From: Manduca sexta
Taxonomy: Eukaryota; Arthropoda; Insecta; Lepidoptera; Sphingidae
Reading direction: 5' to 3'
NCBI RefSeq assembly: GCF_014839805.1
Contig: NC_051124.1
Coordinates: forward strand, 992,001 to 1,056,000
Length of the DNA stretch: 64,000 nt
Below are positions 1 through 10,084 of this stretch, piece after piece. The notes under the pieces are model-generated. The model did no database searches, was not told the DNA's origin, and saw only the letters and a list, made by a program, of their open reading frames with translations. How positions within the stretch are numbered: position 1 is the stretch's first letter; each line of letters begins with the position of its first letter. A program made the translations under genes and the position numbers.

Positions 1-1031
1 TTTCGCTTGCCATAAAGTTCATTTTAAGGCAAAAACAGAAGTTCAAATATACTATCGATTTTTGCGAAATCCTGGAATTACAATTGGAATAAATAATATT
101 ATGGTCACCTAAAATTTTTAAATTTTTATTAACCCAGGATTGTATGACAACGAATAAAATATCTCTGCCTGAATGTAATCCAAATATTTCCACCCAAGAC
201 TCTATCTACACAATCACAAACGATTCACCTTCTAACCCTACAGATAAAGGCTGGCGCACACTTAACGCCCGTAAGAATCCATCAAACAAAAATGGAACGA
301 GCAAGTCACTCTCGTAAACACTACGGCTGTCTGAAGACAGTATGAAACCAAAGAACTTAGAAATTATAAATAAGCTGGCACAACTCTGAGCTCTTTAATG
401 AGACCACAAATGTTTATTCTTGTATCTATCCCACTTTTGATATATAACGTTACACACCTATTACCAGATAGTTGTAGTTTTTAGGATCAAACGCTTGCCT
501 GACGTTATCCCTTTGAAGGATTCAATCCCGGGAAAAATGTGTTAAAAACAAATTGTTGCTTACTAGTATAGATTTCTATACCGAGCATCTCCCGATTCAC
601 AATTCTTATACAGGGTCATTTTGTAACCCTAGACTTATATTTAACTGCGAAAAAGTCATCTTGAAAGAAGCAGTTCACTATAAGTTACTCTAACCTAAGG
701 TCAAAAACAAAAAAGTAAAATTTTCAAACAAAATAAATATTCAAATAGTAATTTTATTTTTACACACCCTTTTGCCACTACTACTATACTAGAATTCGTC
801 GGAGCGGCAACATCGCACAAATTCATTGATAATATTATGCTCACGCACACGAACAAGTGATGCACACTCCGAGCGCAAGGGTAGTTCGTCGCACCGCGCG
901 CGCCGCCCCGCAACCGAACAGCTGATGTCGGCGCTTTAACTACCTAGGGTTTTGTGTCGTGCCACATCACTCAATCAACAATTAGACCAGCAGCGACGAC
1001 GCTACGCCGACGTTACAAAAAGCCACATACC
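1..1031. other. AT-rich non-coding DNA
   Basis: No reading frame here looks like protein. A short CpG-rich patch at about 850-940 stands out from the AT-rich background. Bases 612-630 resemble, in reverse, the short dispersed motif also seen near 10600 and 22165. The predicted small ORFs have no protein-like composition and I treat them as chance. Confidence 0.6.
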
Positions 1032-1203
1032 TAAACATCATTATCATCATCAGCCACATAAAGTCCACTGTTGAACATAGGCCTCCCCTAAATATTTCCA
1101 GACGGACCTGTCGAAAGCTGCCTGCATCCAATGTGTTCCCGCGACGTTTATCAAGTCGTCTGTCCACCTTGCAGGTGGACATCCAACGCCAACATAAACA
1201 TCA
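1032..1203 (-). mobile_element. 5'-truncated RTE-type non-LTR fragment
   Basis: The body (about 1041-1194) matches, in the same orientation, the 3' part of the RTE fragment at 4799-5229: the ATC-rich tail on the plus strand, then the AGTCCACTG.TGAACATAGGC block. It is flanked by a 9-bp duplication TAAACATCA at 1032-1040 and 1195-1203. The ATG-type simple repeat tail and variable 5' truncation are typical of RTE retrotransposons. The piece is too short and diverged to encode anything. Confidence 0.75.
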
Positions 1204-1709
1204 CGCATTAATCATCACATTTCATTACAATATTTTCTATGCTCAAACTATCATCATAAGCAAACGACACTAATCAAATAACCACAACTGCATATGTTAG
1301 GTACACATAACACATGATTTCCGTAATTTTAAAGTGGTTTCATTCTTTTAAATCAAAACACACATTCTAATGTAGGTAGTTCATCCATTTTAGTAGATAA
1401 GTAGTTATAATAAATATGTTCAACGGTTAGATTTATAACACTCATAACAATAAAATATCATTCTGCAAGTCTGGCAATTCACACGAACAATTAATAACGA
1501 AGTTACAATCTTAATAATAATTAGGTAATGTGATAGTTTTAGGTAAAAATGTCGAGCGACGGGATGCGTCATGGCGCGACGTCCCAATAGGTATCTTAAC
1601 ATGTTTTCAAAATAGTAAATGCTTTTACCAATACCTAATGATTTGTAGATTGCTTGTTCCTTTAAAAGTTGTTTCATACTTCAAAGTATTTTTAATAGAG
1701 TTAATTTGT
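1204..1709. other. AT-rich non-coding DNA
   Basis: I see no gene, repeat or structured element. The two overlapping open frames near 1420-1739 on opposite strands have no recognisable domain. Confidence 0.5.
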
Positions 1710-1815
1710 GACTACCTCGGTGCCGCAGTTGTATTATAGTACGGATGCTTTGCTAAGGTCACGGGATCGAATCCCGGGTCGGACAAAATGATATTGGATT
1801 TTTCCATTCAGTACC
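1710..1815 (+). mobile_element. tRNA-headed SINE fragment (SINE type B)
   Basis: The stretch begins CTCGGTGCCGCAGTTG and carries a B-box-like GATCGAATCCCGG, then the GGGTCGGACAAAATGATATT junction shared with the copies at 24573 and 39156. Only the head and the start of the body remain. The tRNA likeness is a SINE promoter, not a tRNA gene. Confidence 0.7.
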
Positions 1816-2249
1816 TATCGCAAATTCATAAATCCACATTAAAATCGTAATGACAGCCCCCGCTAGAAACATAATCAATAGATTGTGATTAGTTCAGAGA
1901 GTCTACTTCGAAAAACGAAATCCGTAGTTTCGGATGACGGATCGTACATTTTGTTACTACGAAGTGTTACGGATCCGATGACGGATTCGACGACGGATCC
2001 GTAATCGGATTTTGACACTTATGACATTTTTACTTTCGTCGACCGCACTATGAAAACCCATTTGACATAAAATACATCGTTTCTTCGTTCGGATCTTAGC
2101 GTCAATTTTACGAAAACTCTAAGCCTTTCGTTTGATTTTCGTTTGGTACTCCAGAGGTTTTAAAATTGCTCAATAACTCCTGTGTGAAGAATTGTTGCAA
2201 TAGGAAAGTGCTGGGCGAAGTTGGAAGCGTCTCTAACTGCGTAAAACCT

Positions 2250-2925
2250 TTGTAACATGGAATTTGTAAGAGCTTATAGGACTTTGCCACCACTTTTTGA
2301 AACCATCTGCGAGGATATAGTTGTGTATAGTACACTAATTCCTCCAAAGAACATATACGGGGAATTGATACTACCACTAAGGTAAGCTACAGAAGAAATA
2401 TTACTTTCTACCTTTCTCAAGAACCTAGCTGGTATTAGTATTGTAGTATTCTTAACGTCTAAATGATCTTGTTTTTGTTTTTTGATGCATTGTACTAAAA
2501 TGTATATAATATTTTTCTAATTTCATATTTTGACTGCGCTACATTTTTATTCCAGGAGTTGTTAGGGAGCTGTGGAACTAAGTGTAGATGGGTCCATGGC
2601 CCAGCAAACAGTCTCTGAGTGCCTCAGGCAAGTGTCTGAGTCAGCCTCATATATTGACTAAATTTATAAAATTTCCACAAAACCGACAAGAAAGGGCTCT
2701 TATTAAAGAACAGTGAGTTAATAGATATTAATCATTCTAAGAAAGTACCTAAGTATCATCCACATAGCATTAGCCTTTCATTTAAAATAAATTTAAACAC
2801 TTTATTTACTAAGGTTAAACAAGCAATTCATAATTTCTAATTTTTTCATAAATATGTAATTCCAGGAAAATGTATGGGGGTGCATTGACTGCACCCATAT
2901 AACCATTAGAAAACTTATGCATTTT
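2250..2925 (+). pseudogene. Harbinger transposase remnant, copy 1
   Basis: Three plus-strand blocks can be read. The first (about 2250-2376) contains RAYRT..PLFETICEDI and ends at a GT donor (AAGGTAAG). The second (about 2585-2712) contains QQTVSECLRQVSE, then KFIKFPQNRQERALIKEQ, and stops at GTGAGT. The third (about 2877-2925) contains GCIDCTHITI. The T-V-S-x-C helix-turn-helix, the I-x-F-P...ER..I linker and the G-C-I-D-C-T-H block are hallmarks of Harbinger transposases, and the aspartate in CIDC is the first catalytic residue. The frames do not join cleanly at the junctions and stops interrupt them, so this is a decayed, intron-bearing gene. The minus-strand open frame at 2108-2377 is its shadow. 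Confidence 0.8.
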
Positions 2926-3467
2926 ATGCCATCCTTTGTACAAAGTGGCTATGACTGAATTTATTAGACTTTAAACATAATATGTTTTCTTGTTTCAGAA
3001 TCAAATAATTAAACAACTACTAACTCGCTAGAGCTGCCATAACCAACACTACATCACGCATGGAAGATTAACTACCAAATATATCGATGGGTCCTATGTA
3101 TATGGGCCAAACTAACAATTTGGCCATTTTGACTTTTTTATGGTAAACGCATTTTATCGATATAATGAACCAAGTGAGCTATTAAAAAAAAAAAGATTTT
3201 TGCATAGAAACACGATTTTTTATTACAGTATAACGGCATATGTAACATAAATTTAAACGTACAAGGTCCTAAGAGTAGTTAGAGACTTATACGCGGGGAG
3301 TTCCCGCGCGTTTGTTTACGGTTGGGACCAATCAGCTGGTTTGACACTTATACGTTGAACAGAACGGCCGCACTGTGATGAATACAAATCTAATTGTTGT
3401 GTTTTTGCGTTACAATTTAGTTTAATAAGTAAAAGCTGGCATCCAATTATCGTGTTAAGTTGAGTAG

Positions 3468-4687
3468 AAGTCGGAATTTTGTGAATTTGGCATTGGTGCA
3501 GAAATGATCAAAAGTGTGCTGGACTACATCAAGATCTATGAACCGGTTGATTCACATTAATGTCGTAAAGACAGTAATAAACTTTATTTAGATGGCTCTT
3601 TAAGTTTTATCCGAATGTTCATGTTATACAAATAATGGTATGATTCAACTAAATATGGTAGTAAATGTGAGTCGTTGCGGCAATACAGGAATATAGTAAA
3701 TAAAAATATTAATTTATCATTTCACCAGCCAAAAAATGACCAATGCCAAATTTGTCATTCTTTTAAAAACGGTCCCGTGACTCCTGAGAATAAAATATTT
3801 TATAATAATCATATAATTAGCAAAAATCAGGTTAGATCTTTAAAGGAAAAGGATAAACGTGATTCACAAAATGATACGAAAATATTCTGCGCTACTTTTG
3901 ATTTGCAAAAAGTGTTGTTGTCCCCAAGTGGTGAAGTTAGTCTATTTTATTACAGCAAAAGGTTTAAAGTACATAACTTATCAGTTTTCGATATTAGTAA
4001 GTTAATTGGTACCTGTTACTTTTGGAATGAACAAATTGCAATGAAGGGATCGAACGAAATAGCGAGCTGTATTTTTATATTATTACATTGAATAGTCAAG
4101 AAGGTTGTGACGATTTCAGATTTTGGTCAGACAATTGCACTGACCAAAACCGAAATAGGATTATGTTTTTTATGTATCTATACGCTGCTAAACAGTTTAA
4201 TTTGAATGTAAAGCACACTTTTCTTGAAGTAGGCCACACGCAGAATGAAGGCGACTCCATACACGCCACCATTGAAAGAGCTTCAAAATATAAGAATATT
4301 TATACACCCTCTGAGTGGGGCTCATTGATTCGATGGGCGAAATCAAAAGGAAGTCCTTATAACGTCATAGACGTAGTTCAAAATATGATTTATGTCTTCA
4401 AAAAGATGCAGACAAATACTCAGTTTAACTGGACTAAAAACTCAGAAGGACAAAAAAATCTTTGGTCTAAAATAAAACAAATTCGTGTAAGCCGAGACGA
4501 ACCGTACGTTTTATACTATAAATATAATTTGGGTAGTGAATATGCTATTGAAAATCATATTAATATCTTAGATCACCCAGTACGAACAAGAAGACAAATT
4601 TCCGATAGACCAACTGATATTCCTCTGCAACTGTTACAATCAACTATTATTACCAATACAACCTTCCAAGAAGAAAGACTTGCTTGA
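3468..4687 (+). pseudogene. Broken DUF7869-like (SDNC..QNRN family) gene, inferred transposase
   Basis: One coding region is readable in two frames. The first frame (3468-4088) runs through SVLDYIKIYEPVDSH, LYLDGSLSFIRMFMLYK, FHQPKNDQC.IC (3723-3755), ATFDLQ (3891-3908) and GSNEIASC. It is interrupted by TAA at 3558-3560, where the motif SHYC loses its tyrosine, and by TAA at 3633-3635. A one-base-type frameshift near 4086 moves it into the second frame, which continues LNSQEG, then SDNCTDQNRN (4127-4156), EVGHTQNEGDSIHA (4229-4270) and a C-terminal tail to the stop at 4687. These blocks are the conserved core of a protein family widespread, and mostly 'uncharacterized', in insects. Conserved D (FDLQ), D (SDNC) and E/D (QNEGD) could form an RNase H-like DDE/D site; that is inference. 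Family members as I recall them have a longer N-terminus, and only 0.4 kb lies between the left end and this ORF, so the 5' part is probably lost. Confidence 0.75.
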
Positions 4688-4787
4688 TTTATGTCGAAAA
4701 AATATTATCCCACCGGTATACCATAGTTATTATTAAAGTTTAATAGCATCTAATGACATTGTGACTATTAATGAAAGCGATAATGAA

Positions 4788-5240
4788 GACATTTTAATCA
4801 TCATCATCATTATCTCAGCCACAGGAAGTCCACTGCTGAACATAGGCCTCCCCCAAGGATCTCCACGTCGACCTGTTGGAAGCGGCCTGCATCCAGCGAC
4901 TTCCTGCGACCTTAGCCAGGTCGTCCTTCCACCTTGTAGGCGGGCGTCCGACATTTCTCTTGCCTGTACGTGGCCTCCACTCTAGAACCTTTCGACCCCA
5001 ACGACCATCGGTTCTTCGAGCTATATGCCCGGCCCACTGCCACTTCAACTTGCTAATCCTATGGGCTATGTCGGTAACCCTTGTTCTCCTACACATCTCC
5101 TCATTTTTGATTCGATCTCGTAGGGAAATACCAAGCATAGCCCTCTCCATAGCTCGTTGAGTGACCTTGAGCCTCCTAATGAGGCCCATAATGAGAGGCC
5201 ACGTCTCGATACCGTATGATAATGCCGGTGACATTTTAAT
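4788..5240 (-). mobile_element. 5'-truncated RTE non-LTR retrotransposon nested in the TA element
   Basis: The inserted body is 4799-5229, between direct repeats GACATTTTAAT at 4788-4798 and 5230-5240 (exact, 11 bp). The minus strand encodes the C-terminal end of an RTE reverse-transcriptase polyprotein: SYGIETW, RAMERAMLGISLRDRI, KLKWQWAGHIARR, GRPPTRWKDDL, WRSLGEAYVQQWTSCG, then a stop. The 3' end is a short (ATG)n-type repeat, seen as CATCATCATCAT on the plus strand. The reading frame is intact from the truncation point to the stop, suggesting a fairly recent insertion. It lies downstream of the DUF7869-like gene and does not interrupt it. Confidence 0.95.
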
Positions 5241-5912
5241 AAGCACTTATTAAGAATTACTAGTAAATTTTACCATAAACGTTGATTTTGATAATTTTAT
5301 TACTTGATTATACTACTTACAGAGATATTTCTTTTGTTAAAATACCAAAAAGACTGAATACGGGTCCATATGTGTTCTTATAAGGCTAATTCAATTTTTA
5401 TTTAAATAAATGAATAAAATTAATGTGTGTTTTTTATGATCTATCTGAAAACTCAGTCAATAGGTTAGCAGATTTTACAACGTATAAGTGTCAATGTGAC
5501 ATAAATAACTAAATATCCTAATATCTTTTATTTTTATGACTAAATTATTAACTTCTTCAATTGTTAGTTGATTTTATGGGTGGAAAATAAAAAAAATATG
5601 TAATTTATGCTGATTACCGTAATACGCGTATAATGGCCAATATGGCACATTGGCCCTTTTAGGGTGTTTTTGAAAAAAAATAATTTTAACAAAAACTATC
5701 GTAGAAGGGCCAATGTGACGTACAAAAAAAACCGGTAAATGTATATATAAAATACTATAATATAAATGAGGAGGATAATTGTCATAGCTAACAAGCAAAA
5801 TTTCATAAACTTCGGATTTATAAATCTAAAGTTATAGTAAATTTTAACTTTGGAAGCCTCTCCTGTAAAGTTATAATTTTGCATTTTGGCCCATATACAT
5901 AGGACCCATCGA

Positions 5913-6852
5913 TATGTTATCGGAAAATAAAACATTATTACAATCTTTTTTATATGTTTTTTAATTTTTTTTATTCATTTCTTTTAACTCTCTCAGAACC
6001 CCCTCCAGTACTTCTTTTTTTTCAGTTCAGTCAATGCGAAGGACCGGATTAGAGGTCCGTCTGTGTCGCTGGGTGCTCTCGTCGTCGTACTCTCCTTGAA
6101 ACTGTTAGGTGGAATCATAAGAAAAATGTTAATTGTTTATTGTAAACATCCTAACACAGGGTACATAAATATATGGGTTCTTATTCCTACTGGGATGAAA
6201 AATAATAAAATTCATAGAAAGATTCAATAAATTTTACCGTAAAAACCATTGTGTATATCGATGGGCAAAACTAATGATTTCTTTAATAGATCAAACCAAG
6301 GAATTTACTTGTTACTTACACAATAACTGCCTTTACAATGAAAAAGATCATTTGTTTAAAGCGAGTAAATAACATTTTAATAATAAACTTACCAATACAA
6401 TCAATAATTTTACTTGTAAATTACAATTCCAATTTGTTGTGATTTTCGCCAATCAACTTGTCAATGTCCATCAATTGTCAAAAATTCTAATATTCCACAG
6501 ATTAAAACATAATGCAATAAGACCGTAGATTGCATAATCAGTAAAAATATTTATTATTTTGTCATTAATAAACATTTAGAGTTATGAAATAATAGATAGA
6601 TTGCAGAAAACCTAATTAGACATCCAATTTATATGTTTTTTTACAAGAATGCCATGATAGGTAAAAAATTACGGTTTTTGAAGATATACATCTCTAATCC
6701 GACACAATATTTTCATTCGAACGATTGTTTATGGTTCCGAAAGGAACGATGACGGATCCGAAATAATTTGGTAGTAGGGTTAAATCCGAAGTTCGTCGTT
6801 TCTTCGTTTCGGAACGACGTTTCGATGTTCGTTTTTCGAAGTAGGGCCTCAG
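5913..6852. other. 3' half of Harbinger copy 1
   Basis: This resumes copy 1 after the TA element and matches copy 2 at about 9167-10081 nearly base for base. Read on the minus strand, about 5975-6126 gives a proline/serine-rich stretch (IPPNSFKEST) that could be the end of a second Harbinger ORF (MADF/Myb-like in this superfamily). That is a guess. The remainder is AT-rich, ending in the CG-rich subterminal region. Confidence 0.6.
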
Positions 6853-7034
6853 TTTCGCGTACGCGTCAACGATGCAACTTCGCGATCGTAAAATATTCAA
6901 AATGACAAAAATATTTCTAAAAATAGACTCTATTTTATACATGTTAAGGTCGCATTTAGGGGACCACTTTAAATATCTGTGCCTTACCGACCAACACGCG
7001 ACACACGAGGTTAGCGAATTCCCCAAATGTAGTA

Positions 7035-7485
7035 GTCTGGAGTAGTGTTGCCTGATGTCCCGATTTGCGCGGGATGTCCCGAATTTTAGGGTTCTGGGGA
7101 CGTGACCCGTTTTGCACCAATAAAATTATTAAAACCATTAAGTATTATGAAAAAATAAACTACGAATTCATCACTGTGTTGAGTGCGACAATGCAATCAA
7201 AATAGCAAGTATCATCTCACTAGCGCTGAAGGTACAGTTTTGTTTTATTCTTTTGCTTAGAGATGCGACTACCCGGCGATCTGTGCTTCGATGTTAAAAC
7301 AGAAATCCAAATAAAACGCAACTTTAGCATGACTTGCAGTGATATTTTTTGTAAAACGCAATACATAAAACTTAAATTTTAAAAAAATACTTGCTTTTTT
7401 TATGTCCCGATCTACAACACTAAATCTCGATTTGTTTTACCGTCTTGATTTTAAACAAATTGACCCTGGCAACACTAGTCTGGAG
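7035..7485. mobile_element. Non-autonomous hAT-type element
   Basis: The element is 7043-7477 (435 bp). Its ends are TAGTGTTGCC and GGCAACACTA, flanked by perfect 8-bp duplications GTCTGGAG at 7035-7042 and 7478-7485. The duplication fits the nTnnnnAn preference of hAT elements. Inside there is no transposase; the overlapping open frames on the minus strand are chance. The repeated GTCCCGA words close to both ends may be subterminal binding sites. Confidence 0.9.
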
Positions 7486-7983
7486 GTACACGATATTTGA
7501 CGAGCCAGAGTTTTACAACTAACACGTGCCTTCGCAGTGTTACCAAACTTTTTTTATTATTAACTTATTGTGCAATATCTTGTTTATTTTATACCCCGTA
7601 TGCCTATTGAAAATGAGTGAATGAATCCAAAATCTCTATTATACTTTATTACTTAAAATAATGTTTTAAAAATACTAAAATATTGCTGTGTATTATTTTT
7701 AATTAGGTAGACTTTTCATTAATCATTTCATCATAAATCATTACTTATTTTATTTTGTAATACAATTGTGTGTTAAATCTGTTAGAACATCATGTAATAA
7801 AAAAAATCTAATATCAGAATTTTTGAAATGCTGTGTCGTTTTAGCAAGCTTTTTGGTAAAAAGGTTTATACTGACAACATTGCTAGTTTAGGCGAGAAAG
7901 AGTACGACTATTGTATTGAATAATCGCGCGCTCTTTTCACTCGGTCAAAGACTCGGACGTATTGCCATAGCAAAGAAATGGTA
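7486..7983. other. AT-rich non-coding DNA
   Basis: I see no gene or repeat between the hAT element and Harbinger copy 2. Confidence 0.5.
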
Positions 7984-10084
7984 CAGAGAGTCTACTTCGA
8001 AAAACGAAATCCGTAGTTTCGGATGACGGATCGTACATTTTGTTACTACGAAGTGTTTCGGATTCGATGACGGATTCGACGACGGATCCGTAATCGGATT
8101 TTGACACTTATGACATTTTTACTTTCGTCGACCGCACTATGAAAACCCATTTGACATAAAATACATCGTTTCTTCGTTCGGATCTTAGCGTCAATTTTAC
8201 GAAAGCTCTAAGCCTTTCGTTTGATTTTCGTTTGGTACTCCAGAGGTTTGAAAATTGCTCAATAACTCCTGTGTGAAGAATTGTTGCAATAGGAAAGTGC
8301 TGGGCGAAGTTGGAAGCGTCTCTAACTGCGTAAAACCTTCGTAACATGGAATTTTTAAGAGCTTATAGGACTTTGCCACCCCTTTTGAAACCATCTGCGA
8401 GGATATAGTTGTGTATAGTACACTAATTCCTCCAAAGAACATATACGGGGAATTGATACTACCACTAAGGTAAGCTACAGAAGAAATATTACTTTCTACC
8501 TTTCTCAAGAACCTAGCTGGTATTAGTATTGTAGTATTCTTAACGTCTAAATGATCTTGTTTTTGTTTTTTGATGCATTGTACTAAAATGTATATAATAT
8601 TTTTCTAATTTCATATTTTGACTGCGCTACATTTTTATTCCAGGAGTTGTTAGGGAGCTGTGGAACTAAGTGTAGATGGGCCCAGCAAACAGTCTCTGAG
8701 TGCCTCAGGCAAGTGTCTGAGTCAGCCTCATATATTGACTAAATTTATAAAATTTCCACAAAACCGACAAGAAAGGACTCTTATTAAAGAACAGTGAGTT
8801 AATAAATATTAATCATTCTTAGAAAGTTCCTAAGTATCATCCACATAGCATTAGCCTTTAATTTAAAATAAATTTAAACACTTTATTTACTTAGGTTAAA
8901 CAAGCCATTAATAATTTCTCATTTTTCATAAATATGTAATTCCAGGCAAATGTATGTGGGTGCATTGACTGCACCCATATAACCATTAGAAAACTTATGA
9001 ATTTTATGCCATCCTTTGTACAAAGTGCCTATGAATTTGAATTTATTAGACTTTAAACATAATATGTTTTCTTGTTTCAGAATCAAATAATTAAACAACT
9101 ACTAACTCGCTAGAGCTGCCATAACCAACACTGCATCACGCATGGAAGATTAACTACCAAATATATGTTATCGGAAAATAAAACATTATTACAATCATTT
9201 TTATATTTGTTTTTTATTCATTTCTTTTAACTCTCTCCAGTACTTCTTTTTTTTTCAGTTCAGTCAATGCGAAGGACCCGATTAGAGGTCCGCCTGTGTC
9301 GCTGGGTGCACTCGTCGTCGTACTCTCCTTGAAACTGTTAGGTGGAATCATAAGAAAAATGTTAATTATTTATTGTAAACATCCTAACACAGGGTACATA
9401 AATATATGGGTTCTTATTCCTACTGGGATGAAAAATAATAAAATTCATAGAAAGATTGAATAAATTTTACCGTAAAAACCATTGTGTATATCGATGGGCA
9501 AAACTAATGATTTCTTTAATAGATCAAACCAAAAATTTACTTGTTATTACACAATAAATGCCTTTACAATGAAAAAGATAATTTGTTTAAAGCGAGTAAA
9601 TAACATTTTAATAATAAACTTACCAATACAATCAATAATTTTACTTGTAAATTACAATTCCAATTTGTTGTGATTTTCGCCAATCAACTTGTCAATGTCC
9701 ATCAATTGTCAAAAATTCTAATATTCCACAGATTAAAACATAATGCAATAAGACCGTAGATTGCATAATCAGTAAAAATATTTATTATTTTGTCATTAAT
9801 AAACATTTAGAGTTATGAAATAATAGATAGATTGCAGAAAACCTAATTAGACATCCAATTTATATGTTTTTTTTACAAGAATGCCATGATAGGTAAAAAA
9901 TTACGGTTTTTGAAGATACACATCTCTAATCCGACACAATATTTTCATTCGAACGATTGTTTATGGTTCCGAAAGTAACGATGACGGATCCGAAGTAATT
10001 TGGTAGTAGGGTTAAATCCGAAGTTCGTCGTTTCTTCGTTTCGGAACGACGTTTCGATGTTCGTTTTTCGAAGTAGGGCCTCAG
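7984..10084 (+). mobile_element. PIF/Harbinger transposon, copy 2 (uninterrupted)
   Basis: The element is 7987-10081 (2095 bp), between CAG at 7984-7986 and CAG at 10082-10084. Sequence and end structure match copy 1 along the full length, with scattered substitutions and small indels, for example a short deletion at about 8679 where copy 1 has extra bases around its GTCCATGG. It preserves the empty target of the TA element near 9159-9174. The different outer flanks show that the two copies are separate insertions and not a tandem duplication. Confidence 0.92.
8335..9040 (+). pseudogene. Harbinger transposase remnant, copy 2
   Basis: The same three blocks as in copy 1 are present on the plus strand. 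An N-terminal block (about 8341-8468) with RAYRTLP is followed by a GT donor. A middle block (about 8655-8793) has QQTVSECLRQVSE and KFIKFPQNRQERTLIKEQ followed by GTGAGT. A third block (about 8946-9045) has GCIDCTHITIRKL and continues to a TAA. Stops and frame slips prevent an intact product. The minus-strand open frames at 8108-8347 and 8197-8508 are shadows of it. Confidence 0.8.

Larger units (their letters stand above)
3082..5914 (+). mobile_element. TA-flanked DNA transposon with DUF7869-like gene
   Basis: The element is 3084-5912 (2829 bp). Its 28-bp terminal inverted repeats match perfectly and begin TCGATGGGTCCTATG. It is bounded by TA at 3082-3083 and 5913-5914. Harbinger copy 2 has the uninterrupted site (AAATATATGTTATCGG, near 9159-9174), so both ends and the 2-bp duplication are direct observations. 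Inside are a broken gene (about 3468-4687), a nested RTE fragment, and several TTGGCC/GGCCAA words near both ends. A TA duplication also occurs in Tc1/mariner, but the protein here is unrelated to Tc1/mariner transposases. I do not assign a superfamily. Confidence 0.9.
1895..6852 (+). mobile_element. PIF/Harbinger transposon, copy 1 (split by a later insertion)
   Basis: The element is 1898-6849, between CAG at 1895-1897 and CAG at 6850-6852. Its ends are inverted repeats sharing CTACTTCGAAAAACGAA, with a few mismatches at the outermost bases. A CWG-type 3-bp duplication is characteristic of the PIF/Harbinger superfamily. Without the later insertion it would be about 2.1 kb, matching copy 2. 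The outer few hundred bases on both sides are rich in short CGGA/TCCG and CGAAAC-like words, as if subterminal repeats were present. Coding remains are on the plus strand and listed separately. The copy is non-functional because of stops and the insertion. Confidence 0.9.

Noticed and set aside
2108..2377. 89-codon minus-strand ORF, repeated at 8197-8508, as a conserved gene
   Set aside because: It is the reverse of the Harbinger transposase N-terminal block. Its presence twice is due to the two transposon copies, and the plus strand carries the family motifs.
9482..9673. Plus-strand ORF with a start codon in Harbinger copy 2
   Set aside because: The matching stretch in copy 1 (about 6250-6440) has indels that break the frame, and no domain is visible.
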